A stretch of DNA of 64,000 nucleotides from Pinus tabuliformis (taxonomy: Eukaryota > Streptophyta > Pinopsida > Pinales > Pinaceae): assembly GCA_031772625.1 (NCBI GenBank), contig CM062812.1, forward strand, positions 727,792,300 through 727,856,299, in the 5' to 3' direction. Shown here in pieces: positions 11,829-24,689 of this stretch. Every line of letters starts with the position of its first letter. The stretch's first letter is position 1. The notes beneath the pieces are model-generated. The model saw nothing but the letters and a program-made list of their open reading frames with translations. It had not been told where the DNA came from and searched no databases. The translations under genes were made by a program, and so were the position numbers.

Positions 11829-12310
11829 TTAAAGCATTATACTTCTAAAATTAGACCTTGAAACTTCGTAAATTTTAAATTCTACAACTTTCAATAAATT
11901 AAAGTCTCGACAATATTTTACTAAACAAGCGAAGAAACATCGAAGTTGTAGGTCCCTACCTAATGGTTATGGAATTTATGAAAAGTAGGCGGAGGGAAAA
12001 ATAATTACGTATAAGAGAATCAGTATGTCCAATCGAATGCTCAATTAGAAGTGAAACTCTGAAGACATTTATAATCTATAAATGACCTATAACTAGAAAA
12101 TGCACCAAATATTGCAAAGGAAATGTCATAAGTTGATAATATATGGAAGAAGAACATTTATGAAGATAGATGCAATATGTTATAGGTTGAGTGAAATAAA
12201 AATCTCAATGTTGTTGTTGTTTGGTGTTTAGATATTTGAGTGATATCTAAACTTCTGTGCAAATGTAACACAGATCTCCGGAAACCATGAATGACATATG
12301 ATAAAAAAAA

Positions 12311-12330
12311 ATATATATATATATATATAT
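12311..12330. repeat. (AT)10 microsatellite
   Basis: Twenty bases of perfect AT alternation, preceded by a run of A. Confidence 0.9.
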
Positions 12331-15300
12331 CCCCTTTACATAAACCAACATGTAATTTGGAATTTCACAAGTCCACACTCAAAACATGATAGCAACCAAT
12401 AAATAAAAGAAATTAACTTGGACAGAAAGCAATAGCTTCACCTTCGTTCTTGAGCTACTTAGGTTTATTTGAATTTGACTCGTGACATTCTTTATCCAAC
12501 ATGGACTTTGGATATCCCACTGACATCTGCGTTTTTGTTACCATGCCTGAAAACCATGGAGTTTCCTAGTAACCATTCCTTATTAACCATTATTACCTAA
12601 CAGAAACCAAAGAGACAACACAATGTCAGCATACACAAAATGCCCTACCGAAATATAATCATAACTTAACAAAGAAGTCTATAAGATGTTCTTAATTAAT
12701 AAACTTTGTATTTGGATATTGTTTTTCTAGATTTAAAAAAGACTATGTTGTACAACACTTCTAAGTATTTATCCAGGAAATTATATCATAGCATATGTCA
12801 CACAGTAGCAATCTATAGTACCTAAAGTAAAAAGATGAATTTTCTCAAGAAAATAGATTTAGAAAAGAGCTTTGAAAACTATAAGTTTGTCATCAAAGCT
12901 TTAATTAATTAAACAACAAACTAGTTGGAGTTTGAAAATCAAAATCATTCATAGGAAATGAATACGACAATGGCCAAAGTCACTATTCATACAAATAAAC
13001 ATAGAGTCATTATTTCCATTGCAGATAACTGAAATTTGGGCAGTGGTCTAACAATTAGAGCTTATTTTCCCAGAAGACTCATCAATACCATCATTTTTTT
13101 TCCATGATCTGTGGTGTCTCTAGATCGAGGTCAGGTAGCTTGCCATTCTCAAGTTCTACCTTTCAAGTATTGATTTCTGGCTCACCCTTTAAAACACAAT
13201 TCTACCACTCCATTTTATTTTGTTTTGTCAAGAGAATTGGCAGGACCTTCCCATCCTTTGTTTTACATTATTAATAACCATCCATGAATGATATAAAGAA
13301 TAACATACACACAACAAAGGCCAAAGATGTTCTTGTTGTATGCTTATGTTCTAGGACTCATCTGACCTTACTGGTGCAAAGAGCTCACCTTAAAAAATTA
13401 ACATCCACATGGAATTTACAAAACTTTTTTCAATCAAGCTCCAAGTAAACCAATCAAAATATGAACATCCTTTAAATCAATAAAATCTCTGACTTAAAAT
13501 AAAAGTGGCCTAGAATTGGATGTTGTATCAACCATGTCAAGTAACTAACATCGGGTGAGAAATACAAGCCATGCATATTACATTAATGAAATAATTGATC
13601 TAGTAAAGCTCAAAAACAAATGACTTATAGCTAAGAAATGCAAATAAATGACTTAGAACTAAGACATGAGGTTGCCCTTTCAACCCAGTCATTAAATAAC
13701 TCTTCTTTATGTCACTTACCATTAAAATTTTTCTGATACCGGGTGGAAGTCGTATTGTAACATTTACCTCTAATAGTCTGTTTGCACGACTATTTCTCAA
13801 GATCCACTCCATTACCATCATTTGGGGCTAGATAAGATACATGAAAAAACCATCAACATGAAAATGAAATCTGCATCCTTCTAAAAAAATGGGACGAAAA
13901 AAAATATCCACAAATTGAAACAAACTGTAGGATACCTCATTCCTACAACATGATTATCTTGTCATTAACAATAAAAAAACAAATCAAGAGAAATGTAATT
14001 TTTGCCACATTTTGACAATGAAATCTTTTGCATATTCTATGAACAATTGATGAAAAAAGTGAGCTAAATCTTGTCAGCATCAGGATTATAGTAAAACATA
14101 AAGGAACCATTCAACACATATATAATCCTAAACATAAGTATCTATACATATAAGTATTTATTGATGACATTGTATTTTGTGAAAATATGGAAGTCAAATC
14201 TTCGAAATAACACAATTTATGGTACCACTTCCTTAAGAAGTCCATTCATTTGAGTATTTACAAAGTCCATTCAGGAAATTATTCAAAGTTCAAAGTTCGA
14301 GCAATTAACATGTAGCCTAGAAAATCTCATATTTGAAAAGGAGATAACCCAAAGATGTAGAGTATATATCTCACAATTATATATCCTAATTTCTAGACAT
14401 TGAAATGACACTTTTTAGCATACTATTGTGAATTCAACCCAAAATGGTAGAAAAAAATATTGATTGTAATTTTGCTAATATGGAGGTTTTATACATGCAT
14501 TTATTTAAACAATTAGCTTCCAATATCAAACATATCTAATGATGCACACAATACCTTGCATATCTAGCGCTGGTGTGTGAACTTGAGACAATGAAGTCCA
14601 ACATTTAACAGTTTGCCTATAATATGCACTAGCCCAATAGGTGAACAATAGTATTGTAGGTATACGTTATGAATATATGTATTGCAGGCCAATAGGAGTA
14701 TGGTTAGAACAGTCATGTCCAAGCCTTCCAAGTTTGCCTATAATCTGTACTAGTCTAATAGGTGAACAATAGAACTATAGTTGTGCATTCTGCATCACTT
14801 ACTTCAATCCAACACCTTCAACATAGAAATTTCAAATAATATGTCCCAAACGGGTGGGAAATTTTGCAAAATGAAAGAGTTAGGTTGATTTTTTTTGGAG
14901 AAGACTAGATTCTTACATCATTCAATGTAAATTCATGACATTTTGCCAAGCTTAGATGGAATAAAAAGGAACCAAGCTAGAAGGTTATTTAAAGAATGCT
15001 TATTTAGTGAAGTTAAAATGTTAGCCCTTTTCTGTCAAAAAGCATAAATGTAAAAACTTTAATAAATTCAGTGAAGAGACTGTAGAAATGTTCTAATCAA
15101 ACCACTAACGTAAACAGAGCTAAGAAATATTGTGTTGTAAAAGAGATATTCAAGGTGAAATTAACAATAAAGTGACCTTTTAGCATAGTTAATGCACTAG
15201 TGCTCATGTCGTAGTGTCCTAGGGCATGCTAGGGAATACAAGGAGTGCTCATGTACATCTAGAGAAGAGGTGGGGAGACATCGAGTTGTAGTTAGGAGGA

Positions 15301-15479
15301 GTACAGGCGATGAGGGGCAGATCCTTGAGGTACCCAACCTCTTGGATTATACCTTGCTACAGGAGCCCCGAAGAGAGAGTAGTAGAACTAGCAGATGTGG
15401 GTAGAGACTGATGTAGATAAAGTAGCAGAGAGTGCTACAATGCAGGAGTCCCCAGGCAGTGTGAGGCTAGCAAGTTTGA

Positions 15480-15930
15480 ATAGTATGAACCCTAGTTGCA
15501 GTCACAAATGAGCCCTAGTTGCAGTCATGAAGGGAGACCTAGCGACAGTCTTGAAGGATCTCTAGATGTAGTCGGAGAGGAATCCCTAGCCATAGTAAAA
15601 AGTATCCCTAACCGCAATCAAAAGGAGGCTTAGCCACATCAAGAGGGAGGCCTAAGACATAGTCTAGAGAGAGTCCTAATATGCAGTCAAGAGAGGTATA
15701 AAGACACAGTCAAGAGAGGCATAAAGACACAGTCAAGAGATGCCAGATACACAACAAAAGGAAGGCTCTTATCCACAGCAAAGGAGACCTTAATCTATAG
15801 GAAGAGGGAGGCCCTTATCAGCCATCAAGAAGAATCATATAGCCGTAGTCAAGGAAGTTCTAAAGAAGCACTCAACGAGGCCCTAGACACGGTCAAAAGG
15901 AGGCGTTAACCACTACAAGGAGGAGCCATA
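15480..15930. repeat. Degenerate short tandem repeat around CCCTAG-x-CAGTCA
   Basis: A run of roughly 25-35 bp units that each contain a version of CCTAG(T/C)(T/C)(G/A)CAGTCA followed by a purine-rich tail such as AGAGGGAGG. At 15690-15740 two units (AAAGACACAGTCAAGAGA) are nearly identical, so the process that made the array was local duplication. No coding frame is maintained. Confidence 0.65.
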
Positions 15931-17034
15931 AGGCAACAACAAAGAATCCCTAGAAGCAACATGGAAGTCTTATGTTTTGATGTAGGTACAATGTGTGAAA
16001 GAGAGGTTGTTTTTAGTGTTGTTCTTGGGTGCTCTTGTAGGGATAAAGGCTGAAGTTTTAAGTTTAATATCACAACAAGAAGAGGCATTCATCATGGATG
16101 AAATAGGGTTGTTCTGTAGCCATTTATGAATACTGAAGGGTTGAAAGAGGCCAAGTATCTTTCTTGAAGCTTCAAATAAAGGATGAAACTCAAATAAAGG
16201 ATAACTTAGCTTAATAAAGTTCATGATGGCAGTTCATAATCAGATACTTATGAGCGAAGCCAACTCTTATTAATGGGACTTATCCCAGCGTTCCGATAGG
16301 TGGGATATAGAGGACGAGTACGATCTACCTTTCTCCATTGCATTCCTCCCACCTCGAAAATCAAAAGGGGACATAATAAATTTCATATACACATACTTAA
16401 TAGATATATATTCCCAATCTCTTTCCATCTGCTAGCTACGCCTGCTTGAGCCCGACCCAATCAATTAGTCAATCCGGTGGATGCATATCCCTACTTATTC
16501 TCCACAGGCCTCTGGGTGGATCTCTCTACCCCTACAATGCCAACAAAAGGGTTTGGTTATGGTAAGGGATGCTAGCTAGTTTTTTGAACCTCTATATTTA
16601 CATCTATTTTTGCCTAGCCTTACCCTAATCTCATCTCTATTTATTCTCAAATTAAACCAACTACACAATCAGAAACTTTGTTCTTGTATTGTATCACAAA
16701 ATACTTTTCAAACATAAAATTATAACATATTGTCACAAGGATACTACTCATGGTTTAACAGATCAAACTTGACATCTTACATTAACAATTTCCTTTTATG
16801 TGATGCCAGTCTTCTGCCCATGCCTTGCAACCATGGCTAAAGGGGTGTACTACATGACCAGGGGTTTGCACTACCAGTCAACTTAATTATAACTAATCAT
16901 GAGAACAAGATAACATTTTTCATATACCAAATTACTTAAATTAAATATTAGCTCCCTGTTTGAATTACAGTGCACTCATAGAAACAGAGATAGTTTCCAT
17001 CAAAAAGTAGCAAAAGTCATAGGAGACACTTATT

Positions 17035-18214
17035 TCACTTCTTCGGTGCTTTTCTTTGAATACCTCCACCATCATCATCACTTCCACATTCATCCTCCTG
17101 CACCTCAAGAGCTACAGGTACCACTCTGCCCCTATTTCTTGAAATGTCTCTGATAGGAGTCTCTGGAGCCTTCTTAGAACAAGGAATCACAAGTGGACAA
17201 TTTCTGTGAGCCATCAACTCCTCACCACTTTCAATAGCTTCCATAATTAACTTCTCACCTTTAAAATCAAACCCAAAAACACATTAGCTATAAGAATCTT
17301 CTCTAGATTCCATTTCTATAGCTCTGGGAGCATTTTTGGGGACAACAGAATTTCTTCCATTTTCATTGACATTTATTTCAGCTCTACCATCCTTTACTAG
17401 AAATGATAACACAAAGATATTTTCTACGATATGGGAAAATGATATTCTATTTAGAACCAAATTCTCTAATCTGGCTTTCTTTTGTTTTTGAAAAATGTTA
17501 AATATGCTTGCCATATTATTTACTATTTTTGACTTTTCATCTTTCGAGGACTCTTTCACTCATTCAGGTCGAGTACTTTCTGTCAGCTTAGTCTGTTTTC
17601 ATTGTACTATAGCTTTCCTTTGCTTGGGTTCATTATCCATTGGTCCAAGCATAGTGCAAATTCTTGTCGCATCCTAAAAAATAGAAGTAGCAAAAATCCC
17701 AAGATCTCTCCATGATGTTTGGGTTTGATCATCATTTGCTTACAAAGACCTACTTCCATATGCCTGTCACTACAGTTTCATAGAATATCACTACTGATAA
17801 AATCGATTGGAGTAGCACCATCATTGTTTTGTGATCTATTAACAGTAGCGAGGAGTGTGGATGTGAGGTCAAAGAGTGTATCAACATCTACAACTTGGTC
17901 ACGAGGTCTCTAAACAAGATTGTGCAAGCTTTCCACTTTACTAATTATAGCCTCAAATTTGTCAGATTTTTCTTTTAAAAATTTTCTCTCTCCTCAGTAA
18001 TCAAAGCCTTGGTGGCATGATAATGGGACCTTAATCTACATTGTTGCACCATATTCTGATTGTTACCACTGCATGCAGTATCATATTCTTTCTCTCTCGG
18101 GAGCTTACCGTGGCCTTATTGTGATCCTTTTACCCCACGAGAGGAATCTTGCAGTGTCTGACTCAATGTTTCTTCCTCTTTAACTCTAGTTTGGGTACCA
18201 AGCCTTCTACCCAT
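17035..18214 (-). pseudogene. NSE4-like (SMC5/6 complex kleisin subunit) pseudogene
   Basis: NSE4 is the kleisin subunit that bridges the SMC5 and SMC6 heads in the nuclear DNA-repair complex. Starting at ATG 18214-18212 (MGRRLGTQTRVKEEE), the minus strand reads through successive NSE4 blocks: LRSHYHATKALITEE (about 18030), VESLHNLV (about 17930), TMLGPMDNEPKQRKA (about 17640), ARLENLVLNRISF, then VENIFVLSFLVKDGRAEINV (17400), the C-terminal FDFKGEKLI, and SRNRG before a stop at 17035. The span of about 393 codons matches the family. At least five in-frame stops and one frameshift near 17975 kill it. The domain runs without introns over 1.18 kb, whereas plant NSE4 genes are multi-exonic as far as I know, so a retrocopy is likely. 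No poly(A) tail is visible. Confidence 0.8.
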
Positions 18215-20285
18215 CCTTTCTATCACCTACTTTTGGAGATGATAGAAATGCATATATTCAACCAAAGTTGGAAGGAAGGATTTGAAATTGACATTTCTGA
18301 TTGAAGAATTTCCATGAAATGGAAAAAGAGCAAGAAAAGATTCTCGTGTTGCACTAAAATGAGGGAGGGTAGGGAGTTGTGATTTCCCCTACCCTGAGAA
18401 TTTTCTTTTGTAATAGAAGAGGGATGAAGGGCCACTACAGTGGATACAAAGTCCTAAGACATACGCATTGCCGAATGAAATGCATAGGTGCAGTGTGCCA
18501 ATTAAGCGTGAGGATTGGGAGAAGTGACACATGTGGGAGAGTGGCCATATTATTGAAGAATTGTTTACATTGAGGAAGGACAACATTTGAATATGATAAG
18601 AATGTCAATTCTAAATGGTACTCATGGTTCCCTCACCATTCAATATGAGAAATTTAGTGTGAAGTGTTTCCAACATGACTTGCTCATCTACATGAGGAAG
18701 ATTACAATTTGTATATCTTTGTCTCAATCGCATGGCAAATATATTAGTGTGAAGATCCACTATTTCATGATCCATATGTTGGATGTTTTTCTGAACTTGA
18801 GCTTTATAAGGAAATCTCCTTAGATATCCAGAATGTCTCAAAAAATTATTTGAACAATTATGGTCTTGCAACAATGTTTATTGATGATAAATTGCTTGGT
18901 AATGTACACATGCATAGAAGAGTTTGACTGATGGTATGGATACTCGGCCTTTTGGGTTGAACTGGCCACCTCTAAAGATAATATTTGGAATATCCTTTGA
19001 GCCTTTCTTTGAGATGGCATCCAAGAAGTTGGACTTAAGACATCACGGAACTCTATATTTTGACATATTCCAGCGGAAACTCTAAACATGCAAGAGAAAC
19101 TAAAACAAGGGGTTATATAAGTAATAGGCCAAGTGTATGGGAAATCCAGGCTTTTAGAGGAATATTTTTGCATTTAATAATTGGATGAGGATGAATATTT
19201 CTATTAAACTATGTGTTGTTATTGATATGTTTGGACACTTTGGGTGAACACTTGGCCCATGTTCAAGAACATCAAATAACTTTCGAGTCCAAGATGGATT
19301 TAAAGAGATCATTTATCAAATTAGTTGTCCAGATATGAAATACAATCACGTTTTGGAAGAGATACATCGTAGTACTATCAGAGAAGATTGTGGACCATGC
19401 TAGAAAATGGATCAAAAATGTTTTCAGAATGTCTGCTAAAATTTGACATTTAGCATTTTCTTATAAACTTTCACGGAGGCAAAAAGTGACAGGAGAAACT
19501 TGCACAATAATGGCAGCCACTAGAATGAGAAACATGATGAATTAGAAAAATGGAATATGTTTCTATGATGACACATGAGAAGATACTTATTACTCTCAAC
19601 GTGGTTGTATAGGAAAAGTAGTTTTTTCCTTTGAGTATAGTTGATGTATGGTAATGTAGTGGTTGTTTCCCTGTTGCAATAAAAAAAATATAAATCCATC
19701 TCAAGGTGAAAGAATGACACCAGTATATATCTGAATGATATGAGCTATGTGTTGTGCTCAGCAGCTAGGAAAGTCTCTATCGGTCATAGTGCGATGAAGC
19801 AAGGGGTTTGGGTTTCCGTGCCTGTCTAATCAAAGTATATCGACACAAGTGATGAGAAAATATATGTTCAATCCCCTGGAACATATATTATTTTCATTAC
19901 CTATCCAGGATAAATCCATAGCCATAGTTGAGAAACGTAATGAAAAGCAAAATAAATATGTAGTTTATTTAAACAAATGTGGCCTGAGCAGAATACATAT
20001 GCACCAAATTACAAAATATGAAAGTCAAATCTCTGTATAAAAGTTTTAAATTCAAAAATTTCAAACAGTTTCTAGGGAGTTTAACGAATGCAAACATCCG
20101 AGCACTCATCCAATGGCCATTCAAGGAGGGTCGAAGCCATCCATCAATATGAAGAGATCTATAAAAGCAAACGGACTTTGAAGAAGGGATTCCTGATTTT
20201 TCATACCCAAATGTTTCCTGATTATTGAGCAAGGGCCTGACGAGTTAGTGAGGGTTTCACTTTTGTTTTTGTTCCAATCTATTTC
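18215..20285. other. No recognised gene between the NSE4 copies
   Basis: Several short open frames on both strands, none with a family signature. No repeats evident. The 18215-18300 part continues the similarity to the second NSE4 fragment for a short distance (up to about 18290). Confidence 0.4.
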
Positions 20286-20450
20286 CTTTTACCCCACGAG
20301 AGGAATCTTGCAGTGTCTAACTCAATGTTTCTTCCTCTTTAACTCTACCTTGGGTACCAAGCTTTCTACCCATCCTTTCTATCACCTGATTTTGGAGTTG
20401 AGAGCAATGAAAAAATTCAACCAGAGCTAGAAGCAAGTGCTTGAAATCTA
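20286..20450 (-). pseudogene. Second copy of the NSE4 5' segment
   Basis: Closely matches 18125-18290: the same minus-strand reading QVIERMGRKLGTQGRVKEEE occurs, with the corresponding ATG at 20373-20371. The match stops abruptly within the NSE4 N-terminal region near 20286, so this is a truncated duplicate. Upstream in minus sense (20450-20583) the open frame continues with unrelated residues. Confidence 0.75.
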
Positions 20451-20455
20451 TGTTA

Positions 20456-22080
20456 CTAGAAACCAAAAAGGGGAAAAGAAATGAGAAATGACAACGTGAA
20501 GAGAAACATAGTTTGGAGGTTTCACATTCAAGAAACGAGGAGAGAGAAAAAACAAGAAAAATATGAAACATAAAACCAAGCATTCATCATTAACATTCTC
20601 GAATACTATAGTTCATAGGTAGTTTCTCATAGGCTTTAGCTACTCACATGGGCCATTCCTTAATAGTTATAGTGATCAACAAATCTTCCATTGCTCACAT
20701 GAGCCATTGTTGGATACCCATGTTTGATCCTCTAGGCTGGAAAATATAATAGTGAAGAAACGCTTGGCACGGAATTCAAGTTTGATTTAGCCTTTACATT
20801 TTCTGGATCAGTACATGATCCCACATACATTGTATATATTCTTGGATGTGACCTGAGTGGACCTCAAATTTGGGATCTATTGTAACATTTTTCCACACAG
20901 TTATTGGGTTACTGTTTTCATGGTTGGGTAACAAGATGGTGGAGATTGAGTTGACCTCCATTAGATATAGAGCCAAAAATAGAGGGTTGTCTCAAACTAT
21001 TGCCACTTTCAAAACCATAAATACAATAGCATGTGTTTGAATACAAAATGTAAAGAGAAAACTTTCAAAACATTATCTTTAATCCATTATAATAGAAAAC
21101 TAATCTTTATAATCATAAAAATAACATATTTTAAAAGTATAGTTGAACAAGATATACTAGTTTGTGAGAAAAAAAATTAACTAAATTATTTAACTACTAA
21201 TCTATAAAAATATATATAAAATATCTAGATATATTACTAATTTATAAAATATATTTGATCCCTTTAGGGTGTTGGTAGATCCGAAATTAAGACAGATCTA
21301 GCCTAGCATATGTTATCTACATAATTATTTTTAAAGTGTATAATGGGTGTTTCATATTTGTATTGCATTTATTTTTTTGATTAATATATGTAGTCATGTT
21401 TTATATTAATTATTTTAATGCATCATATATATGGTTTTGTATAATAAATTTATTTTTTATGTTAAATTTTAATAGTTAAATTTAGATATTCTTTCTTGAT
21501 ATTAGTAATTTTTTTATTAATTTTGATTTTAACCTTTTGGATCCATTAAAATTCGTTATCTGAGTCAATGTTTCCAATTAACAAGTGTGGTTGATCAATA
21601 TAAATAAGTGAAATAAATTATTAAATTGTAATATTTTAAAGTTTTACTTAAATATTATATATAAATATCACTTGTTGTTATAACATACCAAACCATTCAT
21701 GTTAAAATAACTTTAAAAAAAATGTTATCACCCATGATTAGAACTTACCAAACCATTCTTTTTTAGTCCCTAGATTTTTTTATGCTAAAATAACTTTTGA
21801 AAATATGTTATCACCAATAGTTTTGTTATATTCCATGGTTTTGTACTTTATATTCATTTAATTTACTAGTTTTTGCACATGGTTCTGTTAGATTCCATCG
21901 TTCTGTACTTAATATTTATTTAATTTATTAGTTTTTTCTCATCAATTTTCTTTCATAAATTAAAACGAGCGAGAGAGATCGTGAAGTCTTGAAAACAAAT
22001 GTCATAATCTAGGTAGATTATTCTAGGCCCCTCTTAATATATTTTTGGTTGTTAGATTTTTATGCCAAGAGACCCTTTCC
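20456..22080. other. AT-rich region, no gene; one 66-bp tandem duplication
   Basis: No coding signature. At about 21820-21950 two adjacent copies of a unit of about 66 bp occur (GTTTTGTTATATTCCATGG / GTTCTGTTAGATTCCATCG starts, each ending in TTTAATTTA(C/T)TAGTTTTT). The sequence between 21000 and 21500 is extremely AT-rich. Confidence 0.5.
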
Positions 22081-22560
22081 ACTTGGGGGATATGTTATAA
22101 TATTTGGCATTTTAACTAAGTCAAAATAAAACAAAATCAAATCAAATAAAAAAATAAAAAACATAAAATTCTCCAACGCGTGGTTTTTTCCCATGGTACT
22201 CCTAACCCATGGTTTTTGTCCATGGTATTTTTTTGCAATCTAGCCTATTTAAAGGCTAATAACTAAAGCAACCTAGATCCATTTTAACTATGGATCAAGC
22301 ATTGAGAGGATCAAATCTCTTCACTTAAAGAGGTTTGTAGTTTTCCTGTGGTACTCCTAACCCATGGTTTTTGTCCATGGTATTTTTCTGCAATCTAGCC
22401 TATTTAAAGGCTAATAACTAAAGCAACCTAGATCCATATTAATTGTGGATCAAGCATTGAGAGGATCAAATCTATTCACTTAAAGAGGTTTGGAGAGAGA
22501 AAGAGAGAGAGAGAGTGAAAGAGAGAGATTTGATCTCTCTTGATGCTCGATAGAGATAGA
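22081..22560 (+). mobile_element. Possible LTR start with purine tract and duplicated promoter block
   Basis: ACTTGGGGGATA at 22081-22092 followed by TGTTATAATATTTGG resembles the purine tract and LTR start of plant copia elements. About 100 bp inside, a block of 141 bp is present twice (22195-22335 and 22350-22490); each copy carries CTATTTAAAGGC, a possible TATA box. An AG-rich stretch and ATCTCTCTTGATGCTCG follow. No retroelement coding region was recognised upstream, so this could be a solo LTR or a coincidence. Confidence 0.3.
22195..22490 (+). repeat. Direct duplication, 155-bp period, two copies
   Basis: Copy 1 22195-22335 and copy 2 22350-22490 are about 95% identical by eye. They start GGTACTCCTAACCCATGG and end CACTTAAAGAGGTTTG. 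Confidence 0.9.
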
Positions 22561-23810
22561 TCTACGCTGGTTATTTATAAATGAAGAGGAGTATTTTTTT
22601 GTAATAGCAATCCTATTTGTCTTGTATTTAAAATTTATTAAATGATGGATTTCTATTTTGTATTTTGATTTTCAAACTTAATTTACAATTATTTCTATCA
22701 CTATTTTTATGTAATTAGGAAACTTTCCATATTTATCATAGTTGAATTTATGTTTGTATTATAGGCATATTAATCAATAGCTTGTTGCTCTTAAGCTTTA
22801 TCATTGCAAATTACCTAACATAATCTCTGTTATCACCGATGAAGAAAGTATTTATGGGATAAAACTATTAATGGGATGGATAATAGATAATTATTATTTT
22901 TTAGATATTAAATTAATGTCTTTGGTTAATGATATTTAATATTATATATAGTCTAATAGTTGATAAAAGTTTCTATAGGATGGTTTTCTCAAAATCCTTC
23001 TCCAAGCATTTAAGAGGTTGTAAACAGAATGGCAATCAAAAAATATTGTGCCCCAATGTTTATATAGAATAATAAATTAACTAAATTATTTAATTACTAA
23101 TTTATAAAAATATATATATAATATCTATATACATTACTAATTTATAAAAAATATATATATAAAGAAAACTTATATATTTAAATTGATAATTTTATATAAA
23201 AATACACATTTTAAATGTTAGATACAATCATTAAATCCAATTTTAAATAAAGCAACGCAAAAATAACAAATTTCTTTTGTAAAAACTTAACGATACACTG
23301 CTACACATCAATGGCTACAATTAAAAAAATAACATAACTTTAACTAATAAAATACCTAGATAGTCAACGTTATTAAAGAAATATTAAGCATTATTACACG
23401 GTGTTGTCACTAGGGAGAACACCCAACCTATTTGCAACAAACCTGTTTCGTTAGCACCTAACCTATATATGGTTGACTTCTAACCATAGACTATGAAAAT
23501 TCTTTCGAAAACTATCTAGAAAACTAAGCTCTATTTTTTATGATTCATATCGAATATGCCCAGTGAAAATAGATCCATGTTTTGTGAGCAAGCCATTGAA
23601 GAGATCCTCCTCAATCTTATCCCTCAAAGCATCCAAATGAAACCATGAAACAATAACTGCCAGCGAATGACTACAACATTTCATGTGAAAACATAAAACA
23701 AATTTGCAAATCAATTCGAAGAATGGTAATCAATCTAAAAACCCTAAAAATTGTTCTAGCTACTTGTATCTGTTTCCATATAGCCATGGATCAGATTGTA
23801 CAGTGCCCAT
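22561..23810. other. AT-rich region, no gene recognised
   Basis: No coding frame or RNA seen. The text around 23040-23170 (ATTAACTAAATTATTTAA then TATAAAAATATATA) recurs in similar form at 21170-21250, suggesting a shared dispersed repeat. Confidence 0.4.
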
Positions 23811-24150
23811 GGTCTTTCCTTTTTTTCAACTACTCAACATTGATTCAAATACACTAAGGCGGGGAAGAAAACTTGTTCTGGTCTTTCCTTTTTTTTCAAG
23901 TACTCAACATTCATTCGAATACACTAAGGCTAGGTAGAAAACACAACATAATGGTCTTTCCTTTTTTTTCAACTATTCAACATTCATTCGAATACACTAA
24001 TGCAGGGAAGAAAACGTTGCAGAATGATCTTTCCTTTTTTTTCAATTACTAAACATTCATTCGAATACACTAAGTTGGGAAAGAAGTCTTTCCTTTTTTT
24101 TCAAATACTCAACATTCATTCGAATACACTAAGGTGGGAAAGAAAACGCG
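23811..24150. repeat. Five-copy tandem repeat, 60-73 bp unit
   Basis: Units begin near 23811, 23881, 23953, 24026 and 24086 with GGTCTTTCCTTTTTTTTCAA or a close variant, followed by a conserved CATTCATTCGAATACACTAA and a variable purine tail (GGGAAGAAAAC). The conserved half contains TTCGAA. No frame is kept across units. Confidence 0.9.
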
Positions 24151-24559
24151 ACAAAAATTAAATTTTTAATTTAGATGATCTTTAAATTTTTTAATTATAA
24201 TTATTTATTTATTTTATAAATTTTAAGAAACATTATATTTTATGAATATATCAAAATGTATGGAATGTATATTTTCTTATCTTATTGTATACTCATTTCA
24301 AAAAAATTATATTTTTTATTTTTCAAAATTACAAAATAATTAACCACGTTGTAAGTTGTAATTTTAAACAAATTTAGATTCAGATTTTATATAATTAAAC
24401 AAAAAAAATATAAATATTTTTTATAAATGTTTAATTATGAAATACTAATATAGTATTATGAGTTTCCATGTTATTTAAACAGATGAGATTTGGTTTTATA
24501 ATTATTATGTCAAACAATAAAGCTAAAAATTAGCTTTTAACAATGCAATCTTTTATAAC

Positions 24560-24689
24560 CAATTTGGATGTAGTTCATTATTATTGCAGTAAAATATGAA
24601 TCTCATGAGTTCTTCCTTCGCATAAATACTTGTATCAATTTGGTTGTAGTTCATTGTGATCGTAGTAAAAAATGAATCTCATGAGCCTG
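24560..24689. repeat. Two-copy 76-bp tandem repeat
   Basis: CAATTTGG(A/T)TGTAGTTCATT begins at about 24560 and 24636; both copies end in AATGAATCTCATGAG or AATATGAATCTCATGAG. Confidence 0.8.

Larger units (their letters stand above)
11829..17034. other. Long AT-rich region without a recognised gene
   Basis: No coding or RNA gene that I can support. Contents noted: an (AT)10 microsatellite at 12311-12330; two copies, about 119 bp apart, of a segment of about 50 bp near 14612 and 14731 (GTTTGCCTATAAT, then CCAATAGGTGAACAATAG); and the degenerate short-repeat block listed separately at 15480-15930. The remainder appears to be anonymous, old transposon DNA. Confidence 0.5.

Noticed and set aside
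18389..19173. Overlapping short frames on both strands that looked like a fragmented protein gene
   Set aside because: No continuous frame, motif or family resemblance could be established.
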